Positions 53,898-63,591 of a DNA stretch of 64,000 nt are shown here, in pieces. The stretch spans positions 1-64,000 of the forward strand of contig NZ_CP043925.1 in NCBI RefSeq assembly GCF_009914335.1, in the 5' to 3' direction. The stretch comes from Proteus columbae. Its GTDB lineage: Bacteria > Pseudomonadota > Gammaproteobacteria > Enterobacterales > Enterobacteriaceae. The notes beneath the pieces are model-generated. The model was not told the origin of the DNA. It ran no database searches and was given only the letters and a program-made list of their open reading frames with translations. The translations under genes and the position numbers were made by a program. The number at the start of each line of letters is the position of its first letter. Within the stretch, counting starts at the first letter, position 1.

Positions 53898-54335
53898 ATG
53901 CTGCAAGAAGTAATGCAATTTTTCAACCGGCACACCCTGTTAAGTTTTGTCTGGGTCGCATTGCTGGTGGCGGTCATTGTATTGACCTTTAAAGGGCTTT
54001 TTTCTAAGACGAAAAATATTTCCCGTACAGAAGCGATTTCTTTGATAAACAAAGAGAATGCGGTGTGTGTTGATATCCGTAGCCGTGATGAGTTCCGTAA
54101 AGGACACATCATTGATTCTATCAATTTAACGCCTTCTGAAATCAAAAGTAATAATATTGCTGAGCTGGAGAAATATAAATCACAGCCAGTTATTGTTGTG
54201 TCACCATCAGGCATTGAAGGTGCAAAACCTGCTGAGAGCCTAATTAAACTCGGTTTTGAAAAAGTCTTTATCTTAAAAGATGGTCTTTCAGGCTGGAGTG
54301 GTGAGAATTTACCACTGGCTAAAGGTAAAAAGTAA
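53898..54335 (+). CDS. yibN: Membrane-anchored rhodanese-like protein YibN
   Basis: The 145-residue protein has one N-terminal membrane helix ([20 protein letters not shown]) and a rhodanese domain ([42 protein letters not shown]). The catalytic cysteine position in the loop VVSPSGIEG is a serine, so sulfurtransferase activity is unlikely; E. coli YibN also lacks a standard CxxGxR loop. The ATG at 53898 is chosen over the upstream TTG. It precedes secB; grxC, which lies between them in E. coli, is missing. Confidence 0.93.
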   Translation: MLQEVMQFFNRHTLLSFVWVALLVAVIVLTFKGLFSKTKNISRTEAISLINKENAVCVDIRSRDEFRKGHIIDSINLTPSEIKSNNIAELEKYKSQPVIVVSPSGIEGAKPAESLIKLGFEKVFILKDGLSGWSGENLPLAKGKK

Positions 54336-54404
54336 CGAGCGGGCAGATTGAGTTCTATACTTACTGCTATTCAATTAATAAGGATATAAAAAGGTAAGAT
54401 TATT

Positions 54405-54875
54405 ATGTCAGAACAGCAAAACCAAGAGATGACTTTTCAAATTCAACGTATCTATACAAAAGATATCTCTTTTGAAGCGCCTAATGCCCCACAAGTTTTC
54501 CAAAAAGAGTGGCAACCAGAAGTTAAATTAGATCTGGATACTTCTTCTAATACTTTAGCTGAAAACGTCTATGAAGTTATTCTGCGCGTGACTGTAACCG
54601 CAACAATGGATAACGAAACTGCATTCCTGTGTGAAGTTCAACAAGCAGGTATCTTTACCGTTGAAGGTATCGAAGGCACTCAATTAGCACATTGCTTAGG
54701 TGCATATTGCCCTAACGTTCTGTTCCCTTATGCTCGTGAATGTATCACTAACTTAGTCAGCCGTGGTACTTTCCCACAACTGAATTTAGCACCAGTTAAC
54801 TTTGATGCGTTGTTTATGAACTATTTACAGCAGCAACAAACTGATGCCGCTAATGAAGGGGTTGAAGAAGCTTAA
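54405..54875 (+). CDS. secB: Protein-export chaperone SecB
   Basis: Tetrameric cytosolic chaperone that keeps preproteins unfolded and delivers them to SecA. The 156-residue protein (E. coli 155) contains [19 protein letters not shown], the SecA-contact acidic segment and [20 protein letters not shown]. Its stop overlaps the gpsA start (TAATG), so translation is coupled as in E. coli. Confidence 0.97.
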   Translation: MSEQQNQEMTFQIQRIYTKDISFEAPNAPQVFQKEWQPEVKLDLDTSSNTLAENVYEVILRVTVTATMDNETAFLCEVQQAGIFTVEGIEGTQLAHCLGAYCPNVLFPYARECITNLVSRGTFPQLNLAPVNFDALFMNYLQQQQTDAANEGVEEA

Positions 54876-55891
54876 TGAACGCTTCTATGACAGTTATCGG
54901 TGCCGGTTCATACGGCACCGCTTTAGCGATTACTTTGGCGCGCAATGGCCATGACGTCGTACTTTGGGGTCATGATGCTGAGCATGTTGCTGCGTTAGAG
55001 CAAGCTCGCTGTAATCAGGCATTTCTGCCCGATGTTTCCTTTCCTGATAGTTTATACATGGAAGCTTCTTTGCAAAAAGCCATTGAAGCCAGCCGTAATA
55101 TTCTGGTTGTGATCCCAAGCCATGTTTTTGGTGATGTATTACAACAGATCAAACCCTTTTTACGTCAGGATGCGCGTGTTGTTTGGGCGACAAAAGGACT
55201 TGAGGCACATACTGGTCGCTTGTTGCAAGATGTAGCGCGTGAAGTATTAGGTAATGAAATCCCGCTCGCAGTTTTATCAGGACCTACTTTTGCTAAAGAG
55301 CTTGCGGCAGGTTTACCTACTGCGATTTCTGTGGCATCAACGGATAATACGTTCTCTGAAGAGCTTCAACAGCTTTTCCATTGTGGCAAAAGTTTCCGTG
55401 TTTATAAAAACCCTGACTTTATCGGTGTGCAACTGGGTGGCGCGGTAAAAAACGTTATCGCCATTGGCGCGGGTATGTCTGATGGTATGGGTTTTGGTGC
55501 CAATGCACGTACAGCGCTTATCACCCGTGGTCTTGCTGAGATGAGTCGTTTAGGGAAAGCTTTAGGTGCAGATGCAGCAACCTTTATGGGAATGGCAGGG
55601 TTAGGTGATTTAGTCTTAACCTGTACTGATAACCAATCTCGTAATCGTCGATTCGGCATGATGCTAGGTCAAGGTTTTGATGTTGATACTGCCCAAGAGA
55701 AAATTGGGCAGGTAGTTGAAGGTTATCGTAATACCAAAGAAGTTCGCGCATTAGCAGAACAAGTTGGTGTTGAAATGCCTATCACTGAGCAGATCTACCA
55801 GATTTTATATCAGCATAAAGATGCCAAAGAAGCGGCATTATCTTTATTAGGTCGCGCAACGAAAGATGAGATAGACAGCAATCTGTTCTAA
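54875..55891 (+). CDS. gpsA: Glycerol-3-phosphate dehydrogenase [NAD(P)+]
   Basis: Makes sn-glycerol 3-phosphate from dihydroxyacetone phosphate for phospholipid synthesis. The 338-residue protein (E. coli 339) has the nucleotide-binding loop [35 protein letters not shown], the catalytic lysine in [19 protein letters not shown] (about 192) and SRNRRFG near 260. It is coupled to secB upstream; cysE follows after a hairpin. Confidence 0.97.
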   Translation: MNASMTVIGAGSYGTALAITLARNGHDVVLWGHDAEHVAALEQARCNQAFLPDVSFPDSLYMEASLQKAIEASRNILVVIPSHVFGDVLQQIKPFLRQDARVVWATKGLEAHTGRLLQDVAREVLGNEIPLAVLSGPTFAKELAAGLPTAISVASTDNTFSEELQQLFHCGKSFRVYKNPDFIGVQLGGAVKNVIAIGAGMSDGMGFGANARTALITRGLAEMSRLGKALGADAATFMGMAGLGDLVLTCTDNQSRNRRFGMMLGQGFDVDTAQEKIGQVVEGYRNTKEVRALAEQVGVEMPITEQIYQILYQHKDAKEAALSLLGRATKDEIDSNLF

Positions 55892-55935
55892 GTCTATTTT
55901 AAATAGTCAGTTATTTATTTCTGTTTTAAACATAA

Positions 55936-55961
55936 GAAGCCTAAGTTTTTGCTTAGGCTTC
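55936..55961 (+). other. Hairpin between gpsA and cysE
   Basis: GAAGCCTAAG and CTTAGGCTTC form a perfect 10-base stem with a TTTTTG loop, 24 bases before the cysE start. There is no T-run after it, so it is more likely a partial attenuator, RNase-blocking or processing structure than a terminator. Confidence 0.5.
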
Positions 55962-55984
55962 AATGTAAAAGAATGAGAGTGAGT

Positions 55985-56806
55985 ATGTCGCTAGAAGAGC
56001 TAAAAAGAGTCTGGGATCATATTAAAAATGAAGCAAGATGTTTGGCAGATTGCGAGCCAATTTTGGCGAGTTTCTTCCATGCGACATTACTCAAGCATGA
56101 AAATTTAGGCAGCGCTTTAAGTTATATGCTGGCGAACAAGCTGGCAACTCAGACAATGCCCGCGATTGCTGTGCGTGAGATTGTTGAGGAAGCATATCGC
56201 AGTGATCATTCTATGATTGAATCTGCAGCTTATGATATTTCCGCCGTTCGTTTACGCGACCCTGCTGTTGATAAATACTCCACACCTCTGCTTTATCTAA
56301 AAGGTTTCCATGCCTTACAAGCTTATCGCATAGCTCATTGGTTATGGGGGCAAGATCGTAAAGCACTTGCCATTTACCTACAAAACCAGATATCTGTTAC
56401 TTTTGGTGTCGATATTCATCCAGCCGCCCGCATTGGCCATGGCATTATGCTTGATCATGCGACAGGTATTGTGATTGGTGAAACTGCTATCGTCGAGAAT
56501 GATGTCTCTATTTTACAATCTGTTACCTTAGGGGGAACAGGTAAAACTTGCGGTGATCGTCATCCTAAAGTACGCGAAGGCGTGATGATTGGTGCTGGTG
56601 CTAAAATACTTGGTAATATTGAGATTGGTCGCGGTGCTAAAATTGGCGCTGGCTCTGTGGTATTACATGAAGTTCCTGCACACACCACGGTTGCTGGTGT
56701 ACCTGCTCGCATTGTGGGTAAACCAACCAGTGATAAGCCTTCACTCGATATGGATCAACACTTTAATGGTGTAGTATCTGGTTTTGAATGTGGTGATGGT
56801 ATTTAA
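55985..56806 (+). CDS. cysE: Serine O-acetyltransferase
   Basis: First committed step of cysteine synthesis, acetylating serine with acetyl-CoA. The 273-residue protein (E. coli 273) has the N-terminal helical domain (CEPILASFFHATLLKHENLGSALSYML) and the left-handed beta-helix with catalytic HPAARIGHGIMLDHATGIVIGE and GDRHPKVREGVMIGAGAKILG. The tail ends GDGI, the Ile that docks in cysteine synthase CysK. The ATG at 55985 matches the family start. Its stop overlaps the next gene (TAATG). Confidence 0.96.
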   Translation: MSLEELKRVWDHIKNEARCLADCEPILASFFHATLLKHENLGSALSYMLANKLATQTMPAIAVREIVEEAYRSDHSMIESAAYDISAVRLRDPAVDKYSTPLLYLKGFHALQAYRIAHWLWGQDRKALAIYLQNQISVTFGVDIHPAARIGHGIMLDHATGIVIGETAIVENDVSILQSVTLGGTGKTCGDRHPKVREGVMIGAGAKILGNIEIGRGAKIGAGSVVLHEVPAHTTVAGVPARIVGKPTSDKPSLDMDQHFNGVVSGFECGDGI

Positions 56807-57378
56807 TGGTATCAACAGAAGTCACACTCTCTGAACTTAAGGCTTGTTTACACGCTGAATATATTAGTGATAACAAGCCTTTTAGCTGGATAAGACTTTT
56901 TCATCGTGTTTTTTTCTGCCAACGCTCACGTTATCTATTTTGGTGGCGTGTCGCCCAATTCTTTTATTTCTCTAACCATCGTTTTCTTAAAAAGTTAGGC
57001 ACTCGCATTGGTGCTAACAATAATCGTAAATATTGCAACGATATCTCACTAAGAACACGTATAGGCAAAGGTCTTTCATTACCGCATCCTATCGGGATTG
57101 TACTGACTAATTACTGTCAGTTAGGCGAGAATGTGACCTTAATGCAAGGCGTGACGATTGGTGTAAAAGCGAAAGATGGCAAAGCCAATATTCGAGTCGG
57201 CAATAACGTTTATATTGGTTGTAACTCATCGATTATTGGCGGAGAGATAGTGGTAGGTGATAATGCCGTGATTGGCGCTCATGCATTGGTGTTGAAAGAT
57301 GTAGGGGAAGGGTGTCGGTATATTACGAAGGTTGTTGCTGATATAAAACGACCAGAAATAGATAAAATGACGTTTTAA
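56806..57378 (+). CDS. Serine acetyltransferase-like hexapeptide acyltransferase
   Basis: The 190-residue protein has a helical basic N-terminus (WIRLFHRVFFCQRSRYLFWWRVAQFF) and a left-handed beta-helix with hexapeptide repeats (RIGKGLSLPHPIGIVL, GENVTLMQGVTIGVK, IGCNSSIIGGEIVVGDNAVIGAHALVL). This is the short CysE/WcaB-like form often found in polysaccharide clusters. Its ATG overlaps the cysE stop, so it is translated with cysE. Being beside the O-antigen locus, it may acetylate a sugar rather than serine; the substrate is unproven. CysE's CysK-binding C-terminal Ile is absent (ends DKMTF). Confidence 0.8.
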   Translation: MVSTEVTLSELKACLHAEYISDNKPFSWIRLFHRVFFCQRSRYLFWWRVAQFFYFSNHRFLKKLGTRIGANNNRKYCNDISLRTRIGKGLSLPHPIGIVLTNYCQLGENVTLMQGVTIGVKAKDGKANIRVGNNVYIGCNSSIIGGEIVVGDNAVIGAHALVLKDVGEGCRYITKVVADIKRPEIDKMTF

Positions 57379-57395
57379 TATCTTTGGATTAAATA

Positions 57396-57434
57396 AAAAA
57401 AGCGCTTGCTCATTATTAATGAGTAGCGCTTTTT
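57396..57434. terminator. Bidirectional terminator acetyltransferase / trmL
   Basis: AAAAAGCGCT..CTCATT-ATT-AATGAG..AGCGCTTTTT, an almost complete palindrome with A- and T-runs, between convergent genes. It would end the yibN-to-acetyltransferase transcript rightward and the O-antigen/trmL transcript leftward. Confidence 0.9.
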
Positions 57435-57439
57435 GCATT

Positions 57440-57943
57440 TCAGTCTCTTAATAATGCACCAGGATAACCTAGTTGACGCCATGCCTCGAAAACTACAACG
57501 GCAACAGTATTTGACAGGTTCATACTGCGACTATCTGCAAGCATAGGGACTCTGATTTTCTGCTGTGTTGGCATATTATCCAATACATAAGGTGGTAAAC
57601 CACGAGTTTCAGGTCCAAAAAGAAGATAATCGCCATCTTGATAGCTAACGTTGCTATGTGCAGGAGTCCCTTTTGTCGTTAAGGAAAATACACGCGCACC
57701 TGTCGGTGATTGTGCATTATCAGGGTTTAAACCTTCACTTTCTAAAAAAGCATAATAATCGTGGTGCTGTTTAATATCTGCAAACTCACGATAATCAAGC
57801 CCTGCACGACGTAGACGTTTATCATCCCAAGTAAAACCCAAAGGTTGGATCAAATGGAGATGAAAGCCTGTGTTAGCACACAGGCGAATAATATTACCCG
57901 TATTCGGTGGAATTTCGGGTTCAAATAAGACGATATTGAGCAT
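57440..57943 (-). CDS. trmL: tRNA (cytidine/uridine-34 2'-O)-methyltransferase TrmL
   Basis: SPOUT methyltransferase that modifies the wobble ribose of leucine tRNAs. The 167-residue protein (E. coli 157) has the N-terminal [20 protein letters not shown], the knot motifs [11 protein letters not shown] and [23 protein letters not shown]. It starts 11 bases after ugd on the same strand, so it can be read as the last gene of the O-antigen operon. E. coli has it next to cysE too. Confidence 0.95.
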   Translation of the reverse strand: MLNIVLFEPEIPPNTGNIIRLCANTGFHLHLIQPLGFTWDDKRLRRAGLDYREFADIKQHHDYYAFLESEGLNPDNAQSPTGARVFSLTTKGTPAHSNVSYQDGDYLLFGPETRGLPPYVLDNMPTQQKIRVPMLADSRSMNLSNTVAVVVFEAWRQLGYPGALLRD

Positions 57944-57954
57944 ATGAAATCGAT

Positions 57955-59121
57955 TTAATCGTTACCAAAGAGGTCACGAGTATAAACTTTTTCTTCAACA
58001 TCGTTTAGCACTGATGACATTCTATTAGTAATAATGACATCAGAGATTGATTTAAACTCATTTAAATCACGGATCAATCTTGAATTAAAGAAAGTATCTT
58101 CTTTCATTTCAGGTTCATAAATCACTACTTCAATGCCTTTGGCTTTGATTCGTTTCATAATGCCTTGGATTGAAGATGAGCGGAAATTATCAGAACCCGA
58201 TTTCATAATTAAACGATAAACACCTACGATTTTTGGTGATTTAGCAATAATAGAATCTGCAATAAAGTCTTTACGAGTGCGATTAGCTTCAACGATTGCA
58301 CTAATAATATTATTAGGGACAGAGTCGTAGTTTGCTAACAGTTGTTTGGTATCTTTTGGTAAGCAGTAGCCACCGTAACCGAATGATGGATTATTATAGT
58401 GATTACCAATACGCGGATCTAAACAGACGCCCTCAATAATTTGTTTTGAGTTCAAACCATAAGATTCGGCATAGCTATCAAGTTCATTAAAGTAAGCAAC
58501 ACGTAATGCTAAATATGTATTGGCAAATAATTTAATCGCTTCTGCTTCTGTGGAATCAGTGAATAGAACATCAACATCTTTCTTTAATGCACCTTGTTGT
58601 AAAAGGTCAGCAAATTTTTGCGCTCTTTCTGATTGCTCACCAATAACAATACGTGATGGATAAAGATTGTCGTAAAGTGCACGGCCTTCACGTAAGAATT
58701 CAGGAGAAAAGATAATATTATCCGTATTATATTTCTCTCTCATTTCTTTGGTAAAACCAACCGGAATTGTTGATTTAATAATCATTGTCGTGTTCGGATT
58801 ATATTCTAAAACATCACGAATAACGGACTCTACAGAAGAAGTGTTAAAGTAGTTAGTTTTAGGATCATAATCGGTTGGAGTAGCAATGATAACAAAATCC
58901 GCATCTTTATAAGCGAACTCTTTATCTAAAGTTGCCGTAAAGTCGAGCGTTTTGGTTGCTAAAAACTCTTCAATTTCTTTATCTGAAATTGGAGAGATTT
59001 TTTTGTTAAGTAATTCAACTTTTTCTTTATTGATATCTAACGCAACAACTGTGTTGTTTTGGGAAAGAAGTATTCCGTTAGATAGACCGACATAGCCGGT
59101 TCCAGAGATGGTGATTTTCAT
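57955..59121 (-). CDS. ugd: UDP-glucose 6-dehydrogenase
   Basis: Oxidises UDP-glucose to UDP-glucuronate, precursor of GlcA/GalA in O-antigen and core and of L-Ara4N. The 388-residue protein (E. coli 388) has [15 protein letters not shown] at the N-terminus, the catalytic-cysteine motif [15 protein letters not shown] (about 255-269), [14 protein letters not shown] (about 140) and the C-terminal domain with [12 protein letters not shown]. It is last in the AT-rich O-antigen operon and is less AT-biased than the genes upstream. Confidence 0.96.
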   Translation of the reverse strand: MKITISGTGYVGLSNGILLSQNNTVVALDINKEKVELLNKKISPISDKEIEEFLATKTLDFTATLDKEFAYKDADFVIIATPTDYDPKTNYFNTSSVESVIRDVLEYNPNTTMIIKSTIPVGFTKEMREKYNTDNIIFSPEFLREGRALYDNLYPSRIVIGEQSERAQKFADLLQQGALKKDVDVLFTDSTEAEAIKLFANTYLALRVAYFNELDSYAESYGLNSKQIIEGVCLDPRIGNHYNNPSFGYGGYCLPKDTKQLLANYDSVPNNIISAIVEANRTRKDFIADSIIAKSPKIVGVYRLIMKSGSDNFRSSSIQGIMKRIKAKGIEVVIYEPEMKEDTFFNSRLIRDLNEFKSISDVIITNRMSSVLNDVEEKVYTRDLFGND

Positions 59122-59176
59122 GGTTTAATATAGTTTAAATTTAAGGTATATGGGATTGGAAAAATCATAGGAAAAA

Positions 59177-60295
59177 CTATTTATTATATAAATTTAGATA
59201 TTGTGTTATACATTTATCCAACTGAAAATTATCAGTTACATATTGCAAACCAAATTCACTCATTGACTTTTTGAGTTCTTCATTATCTAAAATTTTTAAT
59301 ACTCCTTGAGCCATATCACTATAATTATAAGGTGGATATAAATATCCCATTTTATTATTTATAACAACTTCTGGAATACCTTCAACATTAGTAGCTACTA
59401 TAGGTATTTCAAAAAAAGCAGCTTCTGCAAAAGTAAAACCGAAAGCTTCAAATTTAGAAGGGCATACAAATAAATCAGCATTATTATAAAATAGAGATGG
59501 TTCAGAGATCCAACCTAAAAAATTTATTTTTTCATTTAGATTTAATTTATTTGAAAGCTCTTCACACTCAGCTCTTAATTCACCATCACCTACAATGTTT
59601 AATATAAGATTGTTATTAGTTAAAGAGCATTCATGAAAAATTTTTATTAATCCTAAAGGATCTTTCTGTTGATCAAGACGACCAACAAAAAGAATATTTT
59701 TGGTATCATTATTTTCTTTGTTATGTATTCTATTTTTATTAGTAGATAATGCTTTAAAATCTAAACCGTTATAAATACATAAACTTTTTTTCCAAAACAT
59801 AAATTTATAATATTTCAAATAATTTTTATTGACAGTAACGTTGGTATTACCAAATTGTAATGCTACTATTTCTAAAAAATAAAATATTATTCTAGAAAAA
59901 ATATTAACTTCTTTATGGAAGGAAATACCATGCACAGTATGAATTACTTTCTTTACTCCTGCGATTTTTGCAGCAATTCTTGCAATGATACCTGGCTTGG
60001 TCGAATTTGTGTGTACAACATCAAATTTATATTTTCTAAATATATTATATAATTCAATAATACTTTTTATATCGTGAAAGCCAATTTTTCTTTTTAAATT
60101 TTTGCACCAAATTATATTTACATTTGCTTGTTTAAAATGAGTGACAAAGTCATTTCTTTGTTCCTCTGTTTCATCTTCAAATTCTGCACATATAATATAT
60201 TTTTCAAAATTTGAAACATTCTTAAATATCTCTAAAGAGAATTTTTGAGCACCTGATAGTTTAGGTATAACTTGAACATGAGCTATTCTTTTCAT
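59177..60295 (-). CDS. GT4-family glycosyltransferase, O-antigen
   Basis: The 372-residue GT-B enzyme starts MKRIAHVQVIPKLSGAQKFSLEIF; the acceptor domain has DVVHTNSTKPGIIARIAAK and HTVHGISFH (about 120), the donor domain ILFVGRLDQQKDPLGLIKIF (about 210) and CPSKFEAFGFTFAEAAFFEIPIV (about 290, EX7E). It resembles transferases that act on undecaprenyl-linked sugars, such as the WcaL/Cap-type group. Very AT-rich codon use, unlike the housekeeping genes, points to transfer. Donor unknown. Confidence 0.82.
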   Translation of the reverse strand: MKRIAHVQVIPKLSGAQKFSLEIFKNVSNFEKYIICAEFEDETEEQRNDFVTHFKQANVNIIWCKNLKRKIGFHDIKSIIELYNIFRKYKFDVVHTNSTKPGIIARIAAKIAGVKKVIHTVHGISFHKEVNIFSRIIFYFLEIVALQFGNTNVTVNKNYLKYYKFMFWKKSLCIYNGLDFKALSTNKNRIHNKENNDTKNILFVGRLDQQKDPLGLIKIFHECSLTNNNLILNIVGDGELRAECEELSNKLNLNEKINFLGWISEPSLFYNNADLFVCPSKFEAFGFTFAEAAFFEIPIVATNVEGIPEVVINNKMGYLYPPYNYSDMAQGVLKILDNEELKKSMSEFGLQYVTDNFQLDKCITQYLNLYNK

Positions 60296-60306
60296 AATTT
60301 TGTATG

Positions 60307-61374
60307 CTATTTTTTCTTTAGTTTTTTTTCTAGAGAGCTTCCTCTAATAAATTTTCTATAAATATTTCTTATGATGTATTCTATATTAAAGTTAAATTTA
60401 GAATTTAACATATTTAAATTCATAACATTAATAAATTCAGCAATTTGCTTGAAATTCGATTTTTTTATATTAGTAAAACAATCTTGAACATTGTTGTTTT
60501 GCTTCAAATTATCTTCTAATTGACTTAATTGAAAGTTTATTCTTTTTTCGTCAAAACTTATCATTGATGAAAATGTGGATGAATAATCAATATCTTTACT
60601 TATAAGCCAACCACTTTGAATAAAATTTGGTGAATCACGATAAAGTAGCATAGCAACAGGTCTGTTATGATACATAGCTGTTAGCATAATTGAACTTGGA
60701 GTCGTAATAACAAAATTAATTTTTTTTAGTATTTCTGGAAAACTACCGGTATTAAGATTTCTCTCAGGAGAAATGGATAAGTCAGTAATAATTTTCTCAT
60801 CAAAAATTCTAAAATAAAAATTTATATTATCTTTTTCTAAACTATGAATAATATCTTTCAATAGACATATTAATCTATTATATTCATATTCATTGTAATA
60901 CGCGGTATTGGCAGTTGTAATTAGAAATATATTTTCTTTATTTAGAGGAATTTTATCATTCATACTAGTATCTATAACTCTTGGTGGAAGGTAATGTACT
61001 GAGTTAATATTAAATTCATTGAAATATTTTTTTGCCGTATTGCCAATAACACCAATATTATTGGCTATTATTGGATGATAATTTTCTATACCTAATGAAC
61101 TTATCTTATTGTTATTTGTAAAATTACTAAATTCACAAATACCATCCATAAGTAGAAGTGTATTGATATCTAATTCTAAAGCTTTTGTTATGACATAATT
61201 ATATATAGGGGATGAATAGATTGTATAAACAATTAAATCATATTCTTTTAGTTTCTCAGGTTTCCTATAGAATTTACAGCCATTAAAAAATAATTCACAA
61301 TCGAGAAAAAAATTTTTATTTAACATGTCGTTATAAAAAGATTCTTCCTCTAAAAATAAAATTTTAAAAGACAT
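60307..61374 (-). CDS. Unrecognised O-antigen cluster protein, GT-B-like
   Basis: The 355-residue protein is not one I can assign to a family. It has no signal peptide or clear membrane helix. The segment FVITTPSSIMLTAMYHNRPVAMLLYRDSP (about 225-250) resembles the donor-site loop of GT-B enzymes such as polysialic/CDP-glycerol type transferases (TPSS/TSSS then a small-residue helix then PV), and LLLMDGICEFSNF with HPIIANNIGVIGN fits an N-terminal Rossmann half. It overlaps the GT4 gene upstream by 11 bases. A glycosyl- or phosphoglyceryl-transferase role is likely from context only. Confidence 0.6.
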   Translation of the reverse strand: MSFKILFLEEESFYNDMLNKNFFLDCELFFNGCKFYRKPEKLKEYDLIVYTIYSSPIYNYVITKALELDINTLLLMDGICEFSNFTNNNKISSLGIENYHPIIANNIGVIGNTAKKYFNEFNINSVHYLPPRVIDTSMNDKIPLNKENIFLITTANTAYYNEYEYNRLICLLKDIIHSLEKDNINFYFRIFDEKIITDLSISPERNLNTGSFPEILKKINFVITTPSSIMLTAMYHNRPVAMLLYRDSPNFIQSGWLISKDIDYSSTFSSMISFDEKRINFQLSQLEDNLKQNNNVQDCFTNIKKSNFKQIAEFINVMNLNMLNSKFNFNIEYIIRNIYRKFIRGSSLEKKLKKK

Positions 61375-62425
61375 TATTAATTAATTCCTCTATGAAGTCT
61401 GATTCACTTCTAGAACAAGAGGTTATAGGAGTTTGGCTAATTTTTAAAATTTCGCATAAAATATCACCAATCTTATCTTTATCTTTGAAGTTATCGATTA
61501 ATATGCCATTGTCGATATATTTAAATGCTTCTTTTGTCCCACATCGATTATAGCCAATAGGCGTTGTACCACAGGTTGCCGCTTCTAAGTAACTTAATCC
61601 ATAAGATTCATTTAATTCTGAAAGTGAAATATAATAATAAGCTTTTTGATATATTTCAGGTAGTTTAGAGCGCTCAATTTTGCCTAATAAAACAATATTT
61701 TCATTTATAGGTGATCTTTTTATTATTTTTGCAAAATCCTCATAGTATGAACCATTGCCAGCGATATACCATTTAAAATCAATTCCTGATTCTTTCACTT
61801 TACAAAATGCTTGTAACATAGTGTCAAATCCCTTAGCTTTCTCTAAGCGTGAAACTGTCAGGAATGTGTTTTTTTCTTTTGATAATATATTTTTCGTACA
61901 AGAGAAGGTATCTTTAACACCACTATGTATTATTCTATACTTACTATCATCTAATTCAATATTGTAGAGTTCAGCATATCTATCTTTAATATACTCAGAT
62001 ACAAAAATTATTTTCTTTGCCATATTTATAGCTTTTTTAAAATAATTAGAGAAGTTCAGTTTATTAATAATAAAATGTTTTTTATTTAAATATTTCTCTT
62101 CACCATGAATTAAACATACTGTTTTAGCTAATATATCTTCGGGAAAATATTTCCCAGCATTATAGATTGCTGCTGGGTCATTACAAATTATGAGATCAAA
62201 TTGTGATATATGTTTTTTTAACCAAGAAGAATAACTAATAAACCATAATTTATGGTTCATTCTTTCAGTAAAAATAAAGTTATTTTTATCTTCATTTGTT
62301 CGTGAAGAAGTAAGCAAGGTTACATTAATATTTTTTCTTTTAAATGATGTAAAAATAGATTCAGCAACAGAACCTGCTCCACCTATACAAGGAGGATATT
62401 CATGAGAAAAAAGGAGTACTTTCAA
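61364..62425 (-). CDS. GT4-family glycosyltransferase, O-antigen
   Basis: A 353-residue GT-B enzyme: LLFSHEYPPCIGGAGSVAESIF at the start with the glycine loop, FLTVSRLEKAKGFDTMLQAF (about 190) and SLSELNESYGLSYLEAATCGTTPIG (about 275, EX7E). Its ATG overlaps the stop of the Wzy gene (ATGA), so it is coupled to it. Strongly AT-rich. Transfers one sugar of the O-unit; donor unknown. Confidence 0.82.
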   Translation of the reverse strand: MKVLLFSHEYPPCIGGAGSVAESIFTSFKRKNINVTLLTSSRTNEDKNNFIFTERMNHKLWFISYSSWLKKHISQFDLIICNDPAAIYNAGKYFPEDILAKTVCLIHGEEKYLNKKHFIINKLNFSNYFKKAINMAKKIIFVSEYIKDRYAELYNIELDDSKYRIIHSGVKDTFSCTKNILSKEKNTFLTVSRLEKAKGFDTMLQAFCKVKESGIDFKWYIAGNGSYYEDFAKIIKRSPINENIVLLGKIERSKLPEIYQKAYYYISLSELNESYGLSYLEAATCGTTPIGYNRCGTKEAFKYIDNGILIDNFKDKDKIGDILCEILKISQTPITSCSRSESDFIEELINNVF

Positions 62426-63579
62426 TTTATATAATATCCCAATGGTTGGTTAGATGATGATAACTTTAGTTTTTTTATCAGCAAAGGTAAGAATATTAAT
62501 AGCAGAAGAGGAACATCTAACGGACTTACTATATATGCTCTTTCGAAATTCATTATGAATATATAGCACAAAATAAGAATAAAATATAAATATTCTTTTT
62601 TGAAAAACGCTCGTGTAAGATTTTTAATTAGTGCGAATAAAATAAATAGAGTAATGAAACCATATACAGATGCTGACCATATAATTGAATTATGGGGGTT
62701 TTTACCAATTACACGAGGCAAATATGCACATTGATCTCTTCCTGCCTCATGTAGGCCAAAGATAAGTTGGCTTATTTCAAAGTTATTATAATAACAAGAC
62801 CACATAATAAATCGACTGCTTTCTAATCCACTATTCTCACCAGATTTATTTAATCTTTCTGTTAAAAAGGAAAAATCTACAAACAAGATAAAAAACATAC
62901 CAAAAATAGTTATAAGGGAGAGGATTAAATATCGCTCTTGAAATGAATAACTAGAAAATAGATAAAATACAAAAACTAATAATGATGCTGCCTGAGCTGC
63001 TCTACTATTTGATAAAATCATAATAATAACTGCTAATATAAAGAATGCATGATTGAATTTTAATCGCTCATTTTTAGATTTTAATAAAATTGTTAAGGTG
63101 GAATAAATATAAAGAAAGCATAAAACTATTGGATGCACCGAGTTTCTATTAATATCGACACCAAATAAATTGATATAATCAACTTTTACTAATCCTCCAA
63201 CTTTCAGTTCCATTATGAAAATTAACATAAATATGATTAAACCAATATTTTTTATATCATTTTTTATTTTATTTAGCTTAAATCTATCACCTTTTAAAAC
63301 TAAAAAGTAGATATAAGAGAATATACTAATATTGGAAATAGCTAAAATATAAAGAGAAAAATAAGATTCAAGGTATCTATCATGAGAACCAACACAAACT
63401 AATATATAAGATATAGTAACTATTAGAAGCATTGTCATACTAAGCTTAAAACGTAATGCATAAGGAATAAATAATAGCCCAACTAATGAGCTTAGTGCGT
63501 AGAAAATCGCTCCTCCAGGTATTGCTATTTTAAAAAAATATAAAGAAAAGTAAGTTGTAAACAGAAATCGATATGTCAT
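62422..63579 (-). CDS. Probable O-antigen polymerase Wzy
   Basis: The 385-residue protein is nearly all hydrophobic, with about ten membrane segments and a periplasmic loop of roughly 50 residues (about 245-300, FLTERLNKSGENSGLESSRFIMWSCYYNNF, VIGKNPHNSIIW). The R-x-x-M-W and H-N-S motifs with ten or more helices fit Wzy_C-type polymerases. The WaaL ligase is already found at 33912-35165, so this is most likely Wzy, joining O-units in the periplasm. Codon use is extremely AT-rich. Confidence 0.8.
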   Translation of the reverse strand: MTYRFLFTTYFSLYFFKIAIPGGAIFYALSSLVGLLFIPYALRFKLSMTMLLIVTISYILVCVGSHDRYLESYFSLYILAISNISIFSYIYFLVLKGDRFKLNKIKNDIKNIGLIIFMLIFIMELKVGGLVKVDYINLFGVDINRNSVHPIVLCFLYIYSTLTILLKSKNERLKFNHAFFILAVIIMILSNSRAAQAASLLVFVFYLFSSYSFQERYLILSLITIFGMFFILFVDFSFLTERLNKSGENSGLESSRFIMWSCYYNNFEISQLIFGLHEAGRDQCAYLPRVIGKNPHNSIIWSASVYGFITLFILFALIKNLTRAFFKKEYLYFILILCYIFIMNFERAYIVSPLDVPLLLLIFLPLLIKKLKLSSSNQPLGYYIN

Positions 63580-63591
63580 ATCATTAACCAG

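Noticed and set aside
53622..53933. 103-residue minus-strand frame in the rimO/yibN spacer
   Set aside because: No ribosome site, no recognisable motif and it overlaps the start of yibN.
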